This document shows, in pieces, positions 49,833-60,061 of a stretch of 64,000 nucleotides of DNA. A program made the position numbers and the translations under genes. Each line of letters starts with the position of its first letter. The stretch's first letter is position 1. The notes beneath the pieces were generated by a model. The model was not told where the DNA came from. It saw only the letters and a program-made list of their open reading frames with translations, and searched no databases. The stretch is from Clostridium sp. 1001271st1 H5 (GTDB lineage Bacteria; Bacillota; Clostridia; Lachnospirales; Lachnospiraceae): NCBI RefSeq assembly GCF_005845215.1, contig NZ_SPHO01000018.1:61844-125843 (forward strand), read 5' to 3'.

Positions 49833-51158
49833 ATGAAGAAGGAAGATTTCCCAAAGGTATTGGTTGTTACAACGAATGCTTGGAGGGATAATACAGGAAT
49901 CAATACACTGATAGAGTTTTTTAAATGCTGGAATCCAAATCGTATTGCACAGATTTATACAAAAGCAACGTTTCCTAAAACCACGGTTTGTAATAAGTTT
50001 TTCAGTATTTCAGAGAATGCTGTCATGAGAAGCGTCATGAACAGAAGCATTACGACGGGGAAAGAAGTTCATAACGAGACTGTTGATTCAATTATGGACA
50101 ATCCATCAGCAAAAAAAGAACAAAAAATATACTCTTCCTATAAGGGTAAAGTAAGGGAATTATTGTCCATTTGCAGAGAAATTGTTTGGAAATATGGGAA
50201 ATGGAAAACCGCAGAGCTGGACTATTTTATTGATGAATTTAATGCAGATGTGCTGTTTATTCCGATTTATCCAACAATATATATGGGAAGAATCCAAAAG
50301 TATATTATTAGCCGCACTCAAAAACCTGTGGTGTCCTACTTAGCGGATGACAATTATACCTACAAGTCTGTACATAAAAATCCCATTTCTCTGATTCACC
50401 GACACATTCTGCGTAAATATGTCAAGTACATTATTGAACATAGCACGAAGCTAATGGTGATTGCACCAAAACAGAAGGAAGAGTATGACAGGATTTTTTG
50501 TACGGATAGCGTAGTCATGACGAAAGGGATTGATTTTAATCCGTTTGAGTCTTATCAAGCCGGAAATCCGATTAAGATGGTATACACGGGTAAGCTGATT
50601 ATCGGCCGTTGGAAATCTCTTGCAGCAATTGCGGAGGCTTTTGGAGGAATCAATCGGGATGGTATTAAGATTACGCTTGATATTTACACCACAGATTCTT
50701 TGACGGATGAACAGACCAAATTGCTGAATCGTAATGGCTGCTCTGTTAAAGGTGCTTTGACATTGGAACAGGTGAAGGCGGTTCAGAAAGAAGCGGATAT
50801 TCTTGTTTTTGTGGAGAGCCTTGAGAAGAAGTTCAGAAACACAGCCAGACTTTCCTTCTCTACTAAGATTACGGATTATCTGAGAAGTGGCAAGTGCATT
50901 TTTGCAATCGGAGATAAGGACATTGCACCGATTGATTACTTTAACCGGTATGACTCCGCAGTGACGGCTATCAGCTACGAGCAGATTTCAGAAAAACTGA
51001 CTGAACTGGTGAATGCTCCGGATTTAGTTTTAGAGTATGCAAAAAAAGCATACGATTGCGGAGTGGAACACCATGAACGTGGGCGTATGGATAGTATTCT
51101 AATCCATACAATCGAACAGGCAAATTTGAAGCAGCGGGGGAAAGGTAATGGAAAATAA
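49833..51158 (+). CDS. GT4-like glycosyltransferase
   Basis: Protein of 441 residues with a GT-B layout: LVVTTNAWRDNTGINTL near the start; donor-domain text MVYTGKLIIGRWKSLAAIAEAF, ADILVFVESLEKKFRNTARLSFSTKITDYLRSGKC and an Asn/Glu-rich loop. The acidic residue expected in EX7E is less clear, so catalytic details are uncertain. It overlaps the acyltransferase gene by 11 bases. Confidence 0.8.
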   Translation: MKKEDFPKVLVVTTNAWRDNTGINTLIEFFKCWNPNRIAQIYTKATFPKTTVCNKFFSISENAVMRSVMNRSITTGKEVHNETVDSIMDNPSAKKEQKIYSSYKGKVRELLSICREIVWKYGKWKTAELDYFIDEFNADVLFIPIYPTIYMGRIQKYIISRTQKPVVSYLADDNYTYKSVHKNPISLIHRHILRKYVKYIIEHSTKLMVIAPKQKEEYDRIFCTDSVVMTKGIDFNPFESYQAGNPIKMVYTGKLIIGRWKSLAAIAEAFGGINRDGIKITLDIYTTDSLTDEQTKLLNRNGCSVKGALTLEQVKAVQKEADILVFVESLEKKFRNTARLSFSTKITDYLRSGKCIFAIGDKDIAPIDYFNRYDSAVTAISYEQISEKLTELVNAPDLVLEYAKKAYDCGVEHHERGRMDSILIHTIEQANLKQRGKGNGK

Positions 51159-51975
51159 AATTACAAAATCCGTGTATCCGGGAATTGACATCGGAAAATT
51201 TTTTTGTGCATTTTTGATTCTATTTTACCATTATTTTAGCGAGCATGGTTCACTGCCAGGTCTATTGGAAGAAGCGCTTTCGCTGTATGCTGTAGCCGTA
51301 GCGCTCTTTATGGTCATCAGTGGATTTCTTCTTTATAATAAACTTGAGGGGATTTATAACAGAGAAGAACGCTGGAGTATTGTAAAAAAACAGGTTTTGA
51401 GAATTTACAGAATATACCTTTTGTGGAGCATTCCTTATTTGCTTTTTACAATTTTACGCTGGGACTGGAATTCTATATCTGCTGGTTTTGTCTTATGGAA
51501 AATTCAGGGGTGGGTTTTCCAATCTACCTTTTATACAATCTGGTTTATGCCAATGTTGGCAATCGGCACACTGCTGACTTTTTGGCTGACTGAAAAACTT
51601 CCCAATGCCGCTGTTAATGTGTTAGCAGAAGCCTTGTTGATTCGAAAAATATCGGGAGGGCATACAGGAATTGACTTAACAATTATGATGATTCCTACGG
51701 TATTCTGTATTTTAGGGTTTCTGATTTCAATCCGTTTGCCAGATGGAAAATATGCAAGATGGATGCGAAACATGAGTATACTGATTTTTATGAGTCAGAG
51801 ACTATTTTTGACAGTATTACCGCAGTGTTTTCCGGTGGTGTTTTTCTTTGTATTTATGAATAAATATATTGGAGCAACAGCGATTATCTTGGTGACTGTT
51901 CTTTTTTCATCGCTTGTTATTCAAATATCAAAAAAGAAAGCATTTTTCAAAAACTATATTAACCCTATAGTGTAA
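51148..51975 (+). CDS. Acyltransferase family 3 membrane protein, shortened
   Basis: Membrane protein of 275 residues; family members are usually about 330-350. The start is typical (GIDIGKFFCAFLILFYHYF, ALFMVISGFLLYNKL). After WFMPMLAIGTLLTFWLTEKLP the sequence seems to jump to late-family text (CILGFLISIRL ... RWMRNMSILIFMSQRLF), so one or two helices in the middle appear deleted in frame. It would O-acetylate or otherwise acylate the glycan if functional. Confidence 0.75.
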   Translation: MENKITKSVYPGIDIGKFFCAFLILFYHYFSEHGSLPGLLEEALSLYAVAVALFMVISGFLLYNKLEGIYNREERWSIVKKQVLRIYRIYLLWSIPYLLFTILRWDWNSISAGFVLWKIQGWVFQSTFYTIWFMPMLAIGTLLTFWLTEKLPNAAVNVLAEALLIRKISGGHTGIDLTIMMIPTVFCILGFLISIRLPDGKYARWMRNMSILIFMSQRLFLTVLPQCFPVVFFFVFMNKYIGATAIILVTVLFSSLVIQISKKKAFFKNYINPIV

Positions 51976-52059
51976 AAAACTGAATACTACAGGATAAGTA
52001 GAAGTGTGCGCCAAATGCTGTATTTGCGGGGCGAATAAAATGCAAAGGGAGATTGAGTC

Positions 52060-53277
52060 ATGAAAGTAATGCAAATAAATGCAGTATATGCTTCTGGAAG
52101 TACAGGGTATATTGTTAGTGATATTCATACACTTTCGATTGAGAATGGAATTGATTCATACGTTGCATATTCTACATCACCTTTGTCGAGAAACGAAATT
52201 GTTAATGGATATCAAATAGGAAATACTTTTGGGAAAAAGATTCATGCTTTATTGGGAAGGATAAATGGGAAGCAAGCATACTTTTCCAAAATTGCAACAT
52301 GGAATTTATTAAAGTATATTGAAACAGTAGAACCGGATATTGTGCATTTACATAATCTACATAGTAACTTTATCTATCTAAATATGCTCCTTGACTATTT
52401 AGCGAAAAAAAGAATAAAAACAATTATTACATTACATGATTGCTGGTTTTATACGGGTGGGTGTTTTCATTATGCATCTGCAAGATGCGATGGGTGGTTA
52501 AAAGAATGCGGTCACTGTCCTAAGAAAAAAAAAGATACCTCCGCATTATTCTGTGATGCTTCAAAGAAGATATTAAAGGATAAAAAGAAGTATTTGTCTA
52601 AGGTAGATGATTTAACAATAGTTGGAGTGTCTGAGTGGATATCGCATGAGGCAAAGAGGACTTTTTTGGGATGCAAAAAGATTATTACAATACATAATGG
52701 AATTGATACAGATTTTTTTAGGCCAAGTTTTTCTGACTTTAGAATAAGGAATGGGATTGGAAATGAAAAATTTGTGATTTTAGGTATAGCAAATAAATGG
52801 TTATTACCAATTAATCAGACATTATTAACTGCGATGATTGATTTTTTGTATGAAGATATGGTTTTTGTTATGATTGGCTGTACAGAAAAACAGAGACAGA
52901 TATTACCCGAAAAAATCAAGGCATTTCCCTTCATTTTTGACAGAAGCGAATTGAGAAATATTTATTCTGCATGTGACGTATTTACGAACTGTACATGGGA
53001 AGAATCTTTATCTTTAGTTAACGTAGAAGCACAAGCTTGTGGAGTTCCTGTCGTCACATATTCAGACACTGGGGTATATGAAACAGTTGATGGTATGTCT
53101 GGTTTTAAAGTAAGAAACGGAGACATTAAAGAGTTTTTAGATGCGATTCAGACAGTAAAAAATAAGAAGAAACAAAGCTATTCTAAAAAATGCAGAGAGT
53201 TTGTTATTAAGGAGTTCAATAAGGGGACAAACTATAAGAAATATTTAGAATTATATAAAAATGAGTGTGTAATATGA
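52060..53277 (+). CDS. Family 4 glycosyltransferase (WcaL/colanic-type)
   Basis: GT-B enzyme of 405 residues. Acceptor half: MQINAVYASGSTGYIVSDIH, DIVHLHNLHSNFIYL, TLHDCWFYTGGCFHY with a Cys-rich loop (CDGWLKECGHCPKKK) typical of this subgroup. Donor half: VGVSEWISHEAKR, and TWEESLSLVNVEAQACGVPVVTY containing the EX7E-type glutamates. GGGAGATTGAGTC precedes the ATG. AT-rich and different in codon use from the first operon genes. Confidence 0.9.
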   Translation: MKVMQINAVYASGSTGYIVSDIHTLSIENGIDSYVAYSTSPLSRNEIVNGYQIGNTFGKKIHALLGRINGKQAYFSKIATWNLLKYIETVEPDIVHLHNLHSNFIYLNMLLDYLAKKRIKTIITLHDCWFYTGGCFHYASARCDGWLKECGHCPKKKKDTSALFCDASKKILKDKKKYLSKVDDLTIVGVSEWISHEAKRTFLGCKKIITIHNGIDTDFFRPSFSDFRIRNGIGNEKFVILGIANKWLLPINQTLLTAMIDFLYEDMVFVMIGCTEKQRQILPEKIKAFPFIFDRSELRNIYSACDVFTNCTWEESLSLVNVEAQACGVPVVTYSDTGVYETVDGMSGFKVRNGDIKEFLDAIQTVKNKKKQSYSKKCREFVIKEFNKGTNYKKYLELYKNECVI

Positions 53278-54512
53278 GTGAAAATAGAAATAATCGAATT
53301 TTAACGATAGACACGATATTTATAGTGTTCTTTTCAATGTATTATATATTGCCTTCGGTTTCGGCAAAATTGACATTCCTTTTTCCGTTAGCACTTGTCT
53401 TTGTTTATATTGTGATAGGTACAATACGAAATGGTATGAAATTGTCGACTATTATTGTAAAATATTTATTTCTAATCGCTTTTATATCATTCTTGTACAT
53501 GATTTTGACTGATGCAAGTTCAATCGCTGCTGATGTATCAGACCGAGGATTAAAAAGGTTTTTGAGTAAATATTATCAAATGGCTATGATGTTTTTTCCT
53601 CTACTTTTTCTAAAGAGAATAATAGATTTTTCTCCTTTTAGAGTAAAAAAAATTGTACTTATTTTCTCGTATGCACTTTTTGCATATGTAATGCTTTTTA
53701 CGATACAAGAACTAAGAATTAATCCAAATATTACAAGAGCGTGGGCAGGATTCAAAGAAAACAGTGCAAACAATGTTGCAAATTATTATTTCGTTTATGC
53801 AATACCTTTTACAATAGCGATAAGCACTATGTTGGCGTGTAAAGCAAAAAGAGTCGTGATTAAAGCAATTATGGTAGCGCTGATTATCTATCAGGTTTAT
53901 TTTTTGCTTTTGGCACAATATACGTTATCCGTTTTAATATCGATTATTGGTATTTGTGCAGAAATATATTGTAATACTAAGCCTGGAAGAAATAAAACAG
54001 TCCTTGTATTGTTATTTGCTATACTTGCAATTTTATCTCCGTGGCTTTTAAAAACGGCAGCATCACACGTGCCGTCTGAACAGATGGCAATTCGACTATA
54101 TGAGATTTATTATTTCTTAGTGGGAGGTGATGTATCAGGATACAATTTGAACGGACGAATGACATTATATACTGAAACCATAAAAGCTTTTTTGAAATCA
54201 CCATTTTGGGGTAATAGGCATTTGGATTTTGATGGTCATGCAACATTCCTGACTGTATTATCAGATTTGGGATTATTAGGGGGCATTCCATTCTATTATT
54301 TGTATTTTTCTTCACAGAAAAGAGTGAGAGCGATTATTAATGATAAAGGTAATTGCTACTGGCCTGTTTTTCTAATGTTGGCTTTAATGGGATTTACAAA
54401 TCCTATACATACAGCACTACCGTTAATGTATGTAGTATGGTTTTTAGTGCCATTATCAATCGAAACCTTTATGGAATATGAGGAGATGACTTATGAAATC
54501 GTGGAAAACTGA
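53274..54512 (+). CDS. Wzy-like O-antigen polymerase/ligase
   Basis: Polytopic membrane protein of about 412 residues with 10 or more hydrophobic helices and a large extracytoplasmic loop late in the sequence (AIRLYEIYYFLVGGDVSGYNLNGRMTLY), which holds the GR.xlw-like motif of Wzy/WaaL proteins. FDGHATFLTVLSDLGLLGGIPFYYLYF is the usual C-terminal 'H..yl..l.e.GllG' text. ATG 53274 overlaps the previous stop by 4 bases. It should polymerise repeat units on the outer side of the membrane. Confidence 0.85.
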   Translation: MSENRNNRILTIDTIFIVFFSMYYILPSVSAKLTFLFPLALVFVYIVIGTIRNGMKLSTIIVKYLFLIAFISFLYMILTDASSIAADVSDRGLKRFLSKYYQMAMMFFPLLFLKRIIDFSPFRVKKIVLIFSYALFAYVMLFTIQELRINPNITRAWAGFKENSANNVANYYFVYAIPFTIAISTMLACKAKRVVIKAIMVALIIYQVYFLLLAQYTLSVLISIIGICAEIYCNTKPGRNKTVLVLLFAILAILSPWLLKTAASHVPSEQMAIRLYEIYYFLVGGDVSGYNLNGRMTLYTETIKAFLKSPFWGNRHLDFDGHATFLTVLSDLGLLGGIPFYYLYFSSQKRVRAIINDKGNCYWPVFLMLALMGFTNPIHTALPLMYVVWFLVPLSIETFMEYEEMTYEIVEN

Positions 54513-55488
54513 TGTGTCTGTGTTGCTTATCTTTTTCGTAAGAGATGATACTTTTGAAAGAGTTTTTGAAAGTGTAAAACAGGCAAGACCAAGAAGATTA
54601 TTGCTTTGGCAAGATGGGCTGAGAGAAGGAAACAAAGGAGATTTGGAAGGAATTAAGAAATGTCGAAAAATTGCAGAGAGTGTGGATTGGGAATGTGAAA
54701 TTTATAAACATTATAACGAGAAGAATCTTGGTTGCGATCCATCTACTTTTTTTGCTTTTAAGTGGGCCTTTTCTATAGTTGATAAGTGTATTATTTTAGA
54801 AGATGATCAGGTTCCGGGACAAAGCTATTTCATGTTCTGTAAGGAACTTTTAGATAAGTATGAGTTTGATGAAAGAATAAGCCATATTTGTGGTTATAAT
54901 ATATTCGGAGTTGCAACATGGTGTCCGAATGATTATATGTTTGCGTATACCGGTTCTGGTGCATGGGCAAGTTGGCGTAGAGTAGCAGATTCTTGGGAAG
55001 ATAGGTATGAATTTTTGCACGATGAGTACGCTCTTCATAATCTAAAGCAAAAATACGGAAAAAGAAGTGAATCGTGGATAAAAACTGCGATTAGGCACGA
55101 AAAAACGGGTAAGGAGTATTGGGAGAGCATAGTTGGTCTGGGTTGTGCTATTAATTCACGTTATGCAATAATTCCGAAATACAATCTTGTTCAGAACCTG
55201 GGAATATCTGATAATGCAACACATAGTTCAGTGAATGATTTGAGATTGATAGGAAAGGATGAACAGAAACTATATTTGCGAAAAGGTGAGGAAATTACAT
55301 TTCCACTTAAGCATCCTACGTATTTTATTCCAGATAATGTTTATATGACAATGCTAGATAAAAGGAACAACATGCTATTCATTGTTAAGGGAAAGACTCA
55401 AATGGTGATAAATATGATTAAATATAGAAAATTTGATTTATTATTAACAGCTATCAAACGAAAAATCACATCGAAAATTAGGAGGTAG
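54493..55488 (+). CDS. GT-A-fold glycosyltransferase
   Basis: Protein of 331 residues overlapping the polymerase gene by 20 bases. VLLIFFVRDDTFERVFESVKQARPRRLLLWQDGLREGN is an unusual GT-A opening; KCIILEDDQVPGQSYFMFCKELLDKY carries an EDD metal motif; GSGAWASWRRVADSWED follows, a pattern seen in hemolysin-like sugar transferases of capsule loci. Donor and acceptor are unknown. Confidence 0.8.
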   Translation: MKSWKTDVSVLLIFFVRDDTFERVFESVKQARPRRLLLWQDGLREGNKGDLEGIKKCRKIAESVDWECEIYKHYNEKNLGCDPSTFFAFKWAFSIVDKCIILEDDQVPGQSYFMFCKELLDKYEFDERISHICGYNIFGVATWCPNDYMFAYTGSGAWASWRRVADSWEDRYEFLHDEYALHNLKQKYGKRSESWIKTAIRHEKTGKEYWESIVGLGCAINSRYAIIPKYNLVQNLGISDNATHSSVNDLRLIGKDEQKLYLRKGEEITFPLKHPTYFIPDNVYMTMLDKRNNMLFIVKGKTQMVINMIKYRKFDLLLTAIKRKITSKIRR

Positions 55489-55767
55489 GGTGGTGATTCC
55501 TGATTTCTAGTATTATACTCATCAATCTAAGCATATGATTCAATGGTTGGAGGGAGGGCTGTTGAGTATGCATAGTTGGGAAATAGATGTTGCTGTTATT
55601 GGCTATTTTTATTTGCAAAGGTTTATAAAACAGAGAGCAGACATGCCTCTGGATTTGTAGGGTCTTGTGTTTATATTGTAGTGATAAGAATACTGTTAAG
55701 GATATTATGCATTTGCTGAAGTTAAAATCATTTTATCCTTATGGAATGATAATTGAGAAGGATTAAT
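55489..55767 (+). pseudogene. Likely gene remnant between glycosyltransferase and LicD genes
   Basis: These 279 bases contain fragments of reading frame with stops: MHSWEIDVAVIGYFYLQRF up to a stop near 55660, then in another stretch LLKLKSFYPYGMIIEKD just before the next gene. Interrupted coding-like text in an otherwise gene-packed operon suggests a decayed gene left by cassette exchange. The family is not identifiable. Confidence 0.4.
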
Positions 55768-56574
55768 ATGAGTAAATACACGGTTTGTGGATATGATATT
55801 GACATATTACATGATAGAATGCTGAAGATTGCAATTGAGGTTGATAAGATTTGCAGGGCTCATGGATGGAAATGCTCGTTATATGGGGGATCTGTATTGG
55901 GAGCTATTCGCCATGATGGATTCATTCCATGGGATCATGATATCGATATGTGTATGCCCAGAAAGGACTATGATTGTTTCGTCAAATATATGATGAGACA
56001 TCCAATTGAAAAGATTTTTTTTAGCAATTATAAATCTGAGAAACGATATCCAAATAGTTGGGGTAAGGTTAGATTGAATGGTACAGTTTTTGTGGAAAAA
56101 GAATTGTCAACGCTCAAAGAGTTGCATAATGGGGTATTTATCGACCTGCATCCAATTGATAATGTAACGCCCCTGACGATTAATTTGCAGGTGAGAATGG
56201 CAATGTTTTGGTCATGTATTGGGAAGGTCAAGAGCGGAATTTATTCTGGCTCAAAAAAAAAGATACAAATTTATAAAATGTTTTCATGGTTACCATATGA
56301 AATAATTAATACTTTTCGGGAATTTGCAATGAAGGTCTTAAAACCGTTTAAAACAAAATATGTCTATAAGGTGGCTCATCCTAATAATGGTATATATGTG
56401 ATTGAGAGAAGCACTTTTGAAGATTTAATGGAACATCAATTTGAGGGGTATCAATTTTTTATTCCAAGAAATTATGATGAATTCTTAACAGAGAGATATG
56501 GAGACTATATGCAGATTCCACCGGAATCAGAAGTGCATGAATGCTGTACATCGATAGTGGAGTGTGAATTATGA
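55768..56574 (+). CDS. LicD-family phosphotransferase
   Basis: Protein of 268 residues; ATG 55768 (MSKYTVCGYDI) has GAGAAGG upstream, while a TTG at 55753 is less likely. Family motifs are clear: WKCSLYGGSVLGAIRHDGFIPWDHDIDMCMPRKDYD (nucleotidyl-transferase-like active site, about residues 34-70) and FIDLHPIDNV. LicD enzymes add phosphocholine or other phospho-groups to surface glycans. It overlaps the next gene by 4 bases. Confidence 0.92.
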   Translation: MSKYTVCGYDIDILHDRMLKIAIEVDKICRAHGWKCSLYGGSVLGAIRHDGFIPWDHDIDMCMPRKDYDCFVKYMMRHPIEKIFFSNYKSEKRYPNSWGKVRLNGTVFVEKELSTLKELHNGVFIDLHPIDNVTPLTINLQVRMAMFWSCIGKVKSGIYSGSKKKIQIYKMFSWLPYEIINTFREFAMKVLKPFKTKYVYKVAHPNNGIYVIERSTFEDLMEHQFEGYQFFIPRNYDEFLTERYGDYMQIPPESEVHECCTSIVECEL

Positions 56575-57578
56575 GCTTTAATGAAGAATTATTATCAGTT
56601 ATTATCCCGGTATATAATGTAGAGACTTATTTGAAAGCCTGTATAAATTCTATTATTAACCAAACATATAGGAATATTGAAATTATTCTTGTTGATGATG
56701 GGTCTACAGATATGTGTCCACAAATTTGTGATGAATATAAAATGCTTGATTCTCGGGTAAAAGTCATTCATAAGAAAAATGGAGGTCAAGGCTCAGCCAG
56801 GAATATGGGTATTAATATTGCAACCGGAAAATATGTGGCGTTTTGTGACAGTGATGACTTTATTGAACCTAATATGTATGAATCATTAATTACATCATTA
56901 GTCAATACGAATAGTGAAATGGCGATATGCGGATTTATAACCCATTCAGGTATTAGAGTAGTAAATTCAAAAATTCCAGGCAAGAATTATGTATGGGGCT
57001 CAACTAAAGATATTATAAGAGAGTACTTTAATTCAGCATATATTACGGGAAGTCCTTGCAATAAAGTATTTCTAAGACATATATTTAAAGAAGTTAGATT
57101 TCCAGAAGGAGTAGCTAGAGAAGATGTGTACATAATGCATCATGTTTTTGATAAATGTAATAGAGCGGTTCATGTGGGTGAATGTTTATATCATTATAAT
57201 ATTCGTGAAGGAAGTAACGAGCATCAATTGTTTCATCCTAAGTATTTAATCTCACTTGAAATTGCAGATGAGAGATGCAATTTTATAAAAAATAGTTATC
57301 CTGAGTTATTACCTTTAGCACAGAAATCATGTTATGGTGCAAGAATTTCTGCAATTAAAAAAATAACCAGGTCGCACATGATTAAAGAATATAGTGAAAT
57401 CTATAATAGATTGATTGATTATTTAAAAAAGAATGAAGCACCGACTAGGAATTATCAAAGAATAAGATTTTTTATTTTATACCTACCGTTTATATATAAA
57501 ATTGAAATGGATTATAAGTATTATTGGCGAAAAAAGATAAAAAAAATTATTCTTAGATTAAAAAATAATGAGGTTTAG
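56571..57578 (+). CDS. Family 2 glycosyltransferase
   Basis: GT-A enzyme of 335 residues: LLSVIIPVYNVETYLKACINSI at the start, VDDGSTDMCPQIC, GGQGSARNMGI and the DXD-like FCDSDDFIEPNMYE, then VAREDVYIMHHVF at the catalytic-base position. Strongly AT-rich coding with many ATA and AGA codons, unlike the operon's first genes. Confidence 0.93.
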   Translation: MSFNEELLSVIIPVYNVETYLKACINSIINQTYRNIEIILVDDGSTDMCPQICDEYKMLDSRVKVIHKKNGGQGSARNMGINIATGKYVAFCDSDDFIEPNMYESLITSLVNTNSEMAICGFITHSGIRVVNSKIPGKNYVWGSTKDIIREYFNSAYITGSPCNKVFLRHIFKEVRFPEGVAREDVYIMHHVFDKCNRAVHVGECLYHYNIREGSNEHQLFHPKYLISLEIADERCNFIKNSYPELLPLAQKSCYGARISAIKKITRSHMIKEYSEIYNRLIDYLKKNEAPTRNYQRIRFFILYLPFIYKIEMDYKYYWRKKIKKIILRLKNNEV

Positions 57579-59139
57579 TGAAAAGAATATGATGAGTGAG
57601 AATACAACAAAGCAGATACGTTTTGGTGCTGTACTTTCTTACGGTCAAATGATAATGAGCATTATTGTAGGAATAGTTTATACTCCTATTATGATTCGAA
57701 AATTTGGTCAAAGCGAGTATGGATTGTATAATACAGCAGCTTCAGTTATTTCAATGCTTTCAATTTTGAGCCTTGGATTTGGTAGTGGATATCTAAAGTT
57801 TTATGCGCAATATAAAACCGTTGATAAAAAGCAATCTATATACAGATTAAATGGCTTGTTTATGATTGTTTTTTCGATAATTGGGATTGTAGCGCTGATA
57901 ATAGGTCTTTTTTTGACGACACATTTGGAAATGGTTTATAATGATGGTCTTACGGATAAGGAATATAGAATAGCTAAAATTTTAATGCTTTTATTGACTC
58001 TTAACTTGTCGATATCATTTCCAATGAGCGTATTTAACACAATTTTGTCTGCTAATGAAAGATTTATTTTTCAAAAAATAATAGGTATGGGAAAAACAAT
58101 TGTAGCCCCTTTGCTGATAATCCCACTTTTATTTGCAGGATATAAATCTATTGTAGTTGTTTCGATAAATGTTCTGCTAGCAATAATAGTAGATGTGCTT
58201 AATATTTTTTATGTTATTCATATTTTACATGAGAGATTTATTTTTTTTGGTTTTGAAAAGGGCTTGTTTAAATCTATGTTTGTCTATACATCGTTTATTT
58301 TGATAAATACTATAGTTGGGCAAATTAATTGGAATATTGATAAAATATTATTAGGACGTTTTCAAGGGACTGCATCAGTGGCGATTTATTCTGTAGCGTC
58401 ATCATTACATATATATTATGAAAATTTTTCTACATCTGTATCGAATGTTTTTAGAACTAGAGTTCACGTTATTGTGAATAGTTTTAATAACGATTCACTA
58501 GAACAAAGAAATCAGCTAACAACATTGATGATAAAGGTAGGGCGCATTCAGTTTGTAATTTTAGGATTGGTTTTTACAGGATTTATTTTTTTTGGCAAAC
58601 AGTTTATTGTAAGATATTGGGCAGGAGCAGATTATGCGGAATCGTATAGCATAGCGATTTTATTAATGCTGTGCTCATCAATTGTTTTAATACAGAATGT
58701 TGGAATTGATATTCAACGTGCTTTAGATAAGCACAAATTTAGAAGTATTGCGTACTTATTTATGTCCGCTATTAATCTGGTTGTGACAATAATTCTTTGT
58801 AAAATTTGGGGTGCTTTAGGAGCAGCTATAGGAACAGCAATGTCAGTTATTATAGTAGATGGTCTTATTATGAATTATTATTATTTTAAACAGTGTAATA
58901 TTGATATTGTGTTGTTTTGGAAAGATATTTCACGAGAAAGTTTGGGATTAATATTGCCAATATTATTCGGAATATTCTGTGTGTATATAAACCAGATTAA
59001 TAGTATGATTATATATTTATCTACTATTATTTTGTATATTATTATATATCTTGTTTCTATATATGCTATATCCTTAAATCGGGAAGAAAAAAATTATGTA
59101 AACAGGATTCTATCAAAGTTATATAGGAGAATAGTATGA
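57568..59139 (+). CDS. Wzx-like lipid-linked oligosaccharide flippase
   Basis: Polytopic membrane protein of 523 residues with about 14 hydrophobic helices. FGAVLSYGQMIMSIIVGIVYTPIMIRKFGQSEYGLYN is the standard start of the polysaccharide-biosynthesis MOP family; GQINWNIDKILLGRF and AVGTAMSVI-like text (GAAIGTAMSVIIV) lie further on. It moves undecaprenyl-linked repeat units outward for the polymerase. The first ATG overlaps the previous gene by 11 bases; ATG 57589 is an alternative. Among the most AT-rich genes of the window. Confidence 0.92.
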   Translation: MRFSEKNMMSENTTKQIRFGAVLSYGQMIMSIIVGIVYTPIMIRKFGQSEYGLYNTAASVISMLSILSLGFGSGYLKFYAQYKTVDKKQSIYRLNGLFMIVFSIIGIVALIIGLFLTTHLEMVYNDGLTDKEYRIAKILMLLLTLNLSISFPMSVFNTILSANERFIFQKIIGMGKTIVAPLLIIPLLFAGYKSIVVVSINVLLAIIVDVLNIFYVIHILHERFIFFGFEKGLFKSMFVYTSFILINTIVGQINWNIDKILLGRFQGTASVAIYSVASSLHIYYENFSTSVSNVFRTRVHVIVNSFNNDSLEQRNQLTTLMIKVGRIQFVILGLVFTGFIFFGKQFIVRYWAGADYAESYSIAILLMLCSSIVLIQNVGIDIQRALDKHKFRSIAYLFMSAINLVVTIILCKIWGALGAAIGTAMSVIIVDGLIMNYYYFKQCNIDIVLFWKDISRESLGLILPILFGIFCVYINQINSMIIYLSTIILYIIIYLVSIYAISLNREEKNYVNRILSKLYRRIV

Positions 59140-60056
59140 AAAGAGAATATATAGAGTTGTTAAAAATACCTGAAGCTGTACGAATTCCAATTTTTGCCGG
59201 AAAGCTTTATCAGTTTTTATCAAAAAAAGAAAATGTATTAATTCAGACTGAATGTATAACAGAGAATGCTTTGAATTCAAAAAAAAGATTAGAAAAGGTT
59301 ATTGCATCAATGACTTCTTTTCCGGCACGTATCGAATATGTACATATTGCATTGAAATCTCTAATGACTCAAAGTTACAAACCTGATCGTATAATTCTAT
59401 GGTTAGCAGAGGAACAATTTCCAGAACATCATTTGCCGAGGCAATTGCTAGAACTACGGAATTATGGGCTTGAAATCAACTGGTGTGAAGATTTATATGG
59501 ACATAAAAAGTACTATTATTGCCTTTTGAATCAACAACCAGACGAAGTTATTATAACTTTTGATGATGATATTATTTATCCTGTTGATGCTATAAAACGC
59601 TTAATGGATAAACATATTCAATATCCTGACTGTATAGTCTGTGAACGTGCTCAAGCTATAGATTATGAAAAGGATGGCACGCTGAAAAATCCAGGAAGAT
59701 GGAAAACAATTTCCAAGATTGGATGCAAGCAACCATCTTATAGCCTGAATCCGTCGCCCGGAGGCGGTTGCTTAATTCCGTATAATGGTTTTTACAAGGA
59801 CGCAAAAAATGCAAAGAAAATTAGAGAGTTGGCGTATAAAAATGATGATTTGTGGTATATGTTTATGGCCGCTGAAAATAGGACCAAGACAGTAAAAACA
59901 CAGAAATATCACAAGCCATTTTCTTTAATTAGTGGGTCACAAGCGGTGCAAATGGCCACAGAAAATGTTTTGGGGAATCGAAACCAAATTATTATGGATA
60001 GGCTTAGCAAAGAGTACCCAATGGCTTATGAGCGGATTTTACATGATGAGGATTGA
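59136..60056 (+). CDS. Putative GT-A glycosyltransferase
   Basis: Protein of 306 residues overlapping the flippase stop by 4 bases. VIASMTSFPARIEYVHIALKSLMTQSYKPDRIILWL and VIITFDDDIIYPVDAIKRLMDKH (DDD metal motif) mark a family of predicted capsule glycosyltransferases. PSPGGGCLIPYNGFYKDA is a conserved acceptor-side loop. Donor unknown. Confidence 0.85.
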   Translation: MKREYIELLKIPEAVRIPIFAGKLYQFLSKKENVLIQTECITENALNSKKRLEKVIASMTSFPARIEYVHIALKSLMTQSYKPDRIILWLAEEQFPEHHLPRQLLELRNYGLEINWCEDLYGHKKYYYCLLNQQPDEVIITFDDDIIYPVDAIKRLMDKHIQYPDCIVCERAQAIDYEKDGTLKNPGRWKTISKIGCKQPSYSLNPSPGGGCLIPYNGFYKDAKNAKKIRELAYKNDDLWYMFMAAENRTKTVKTQKYHKPFSLISGSQAVQMATENVLGNRNQIIMDRLSKEYPMAYERILHDED

Positions 60057-60061
60057 ACAAT

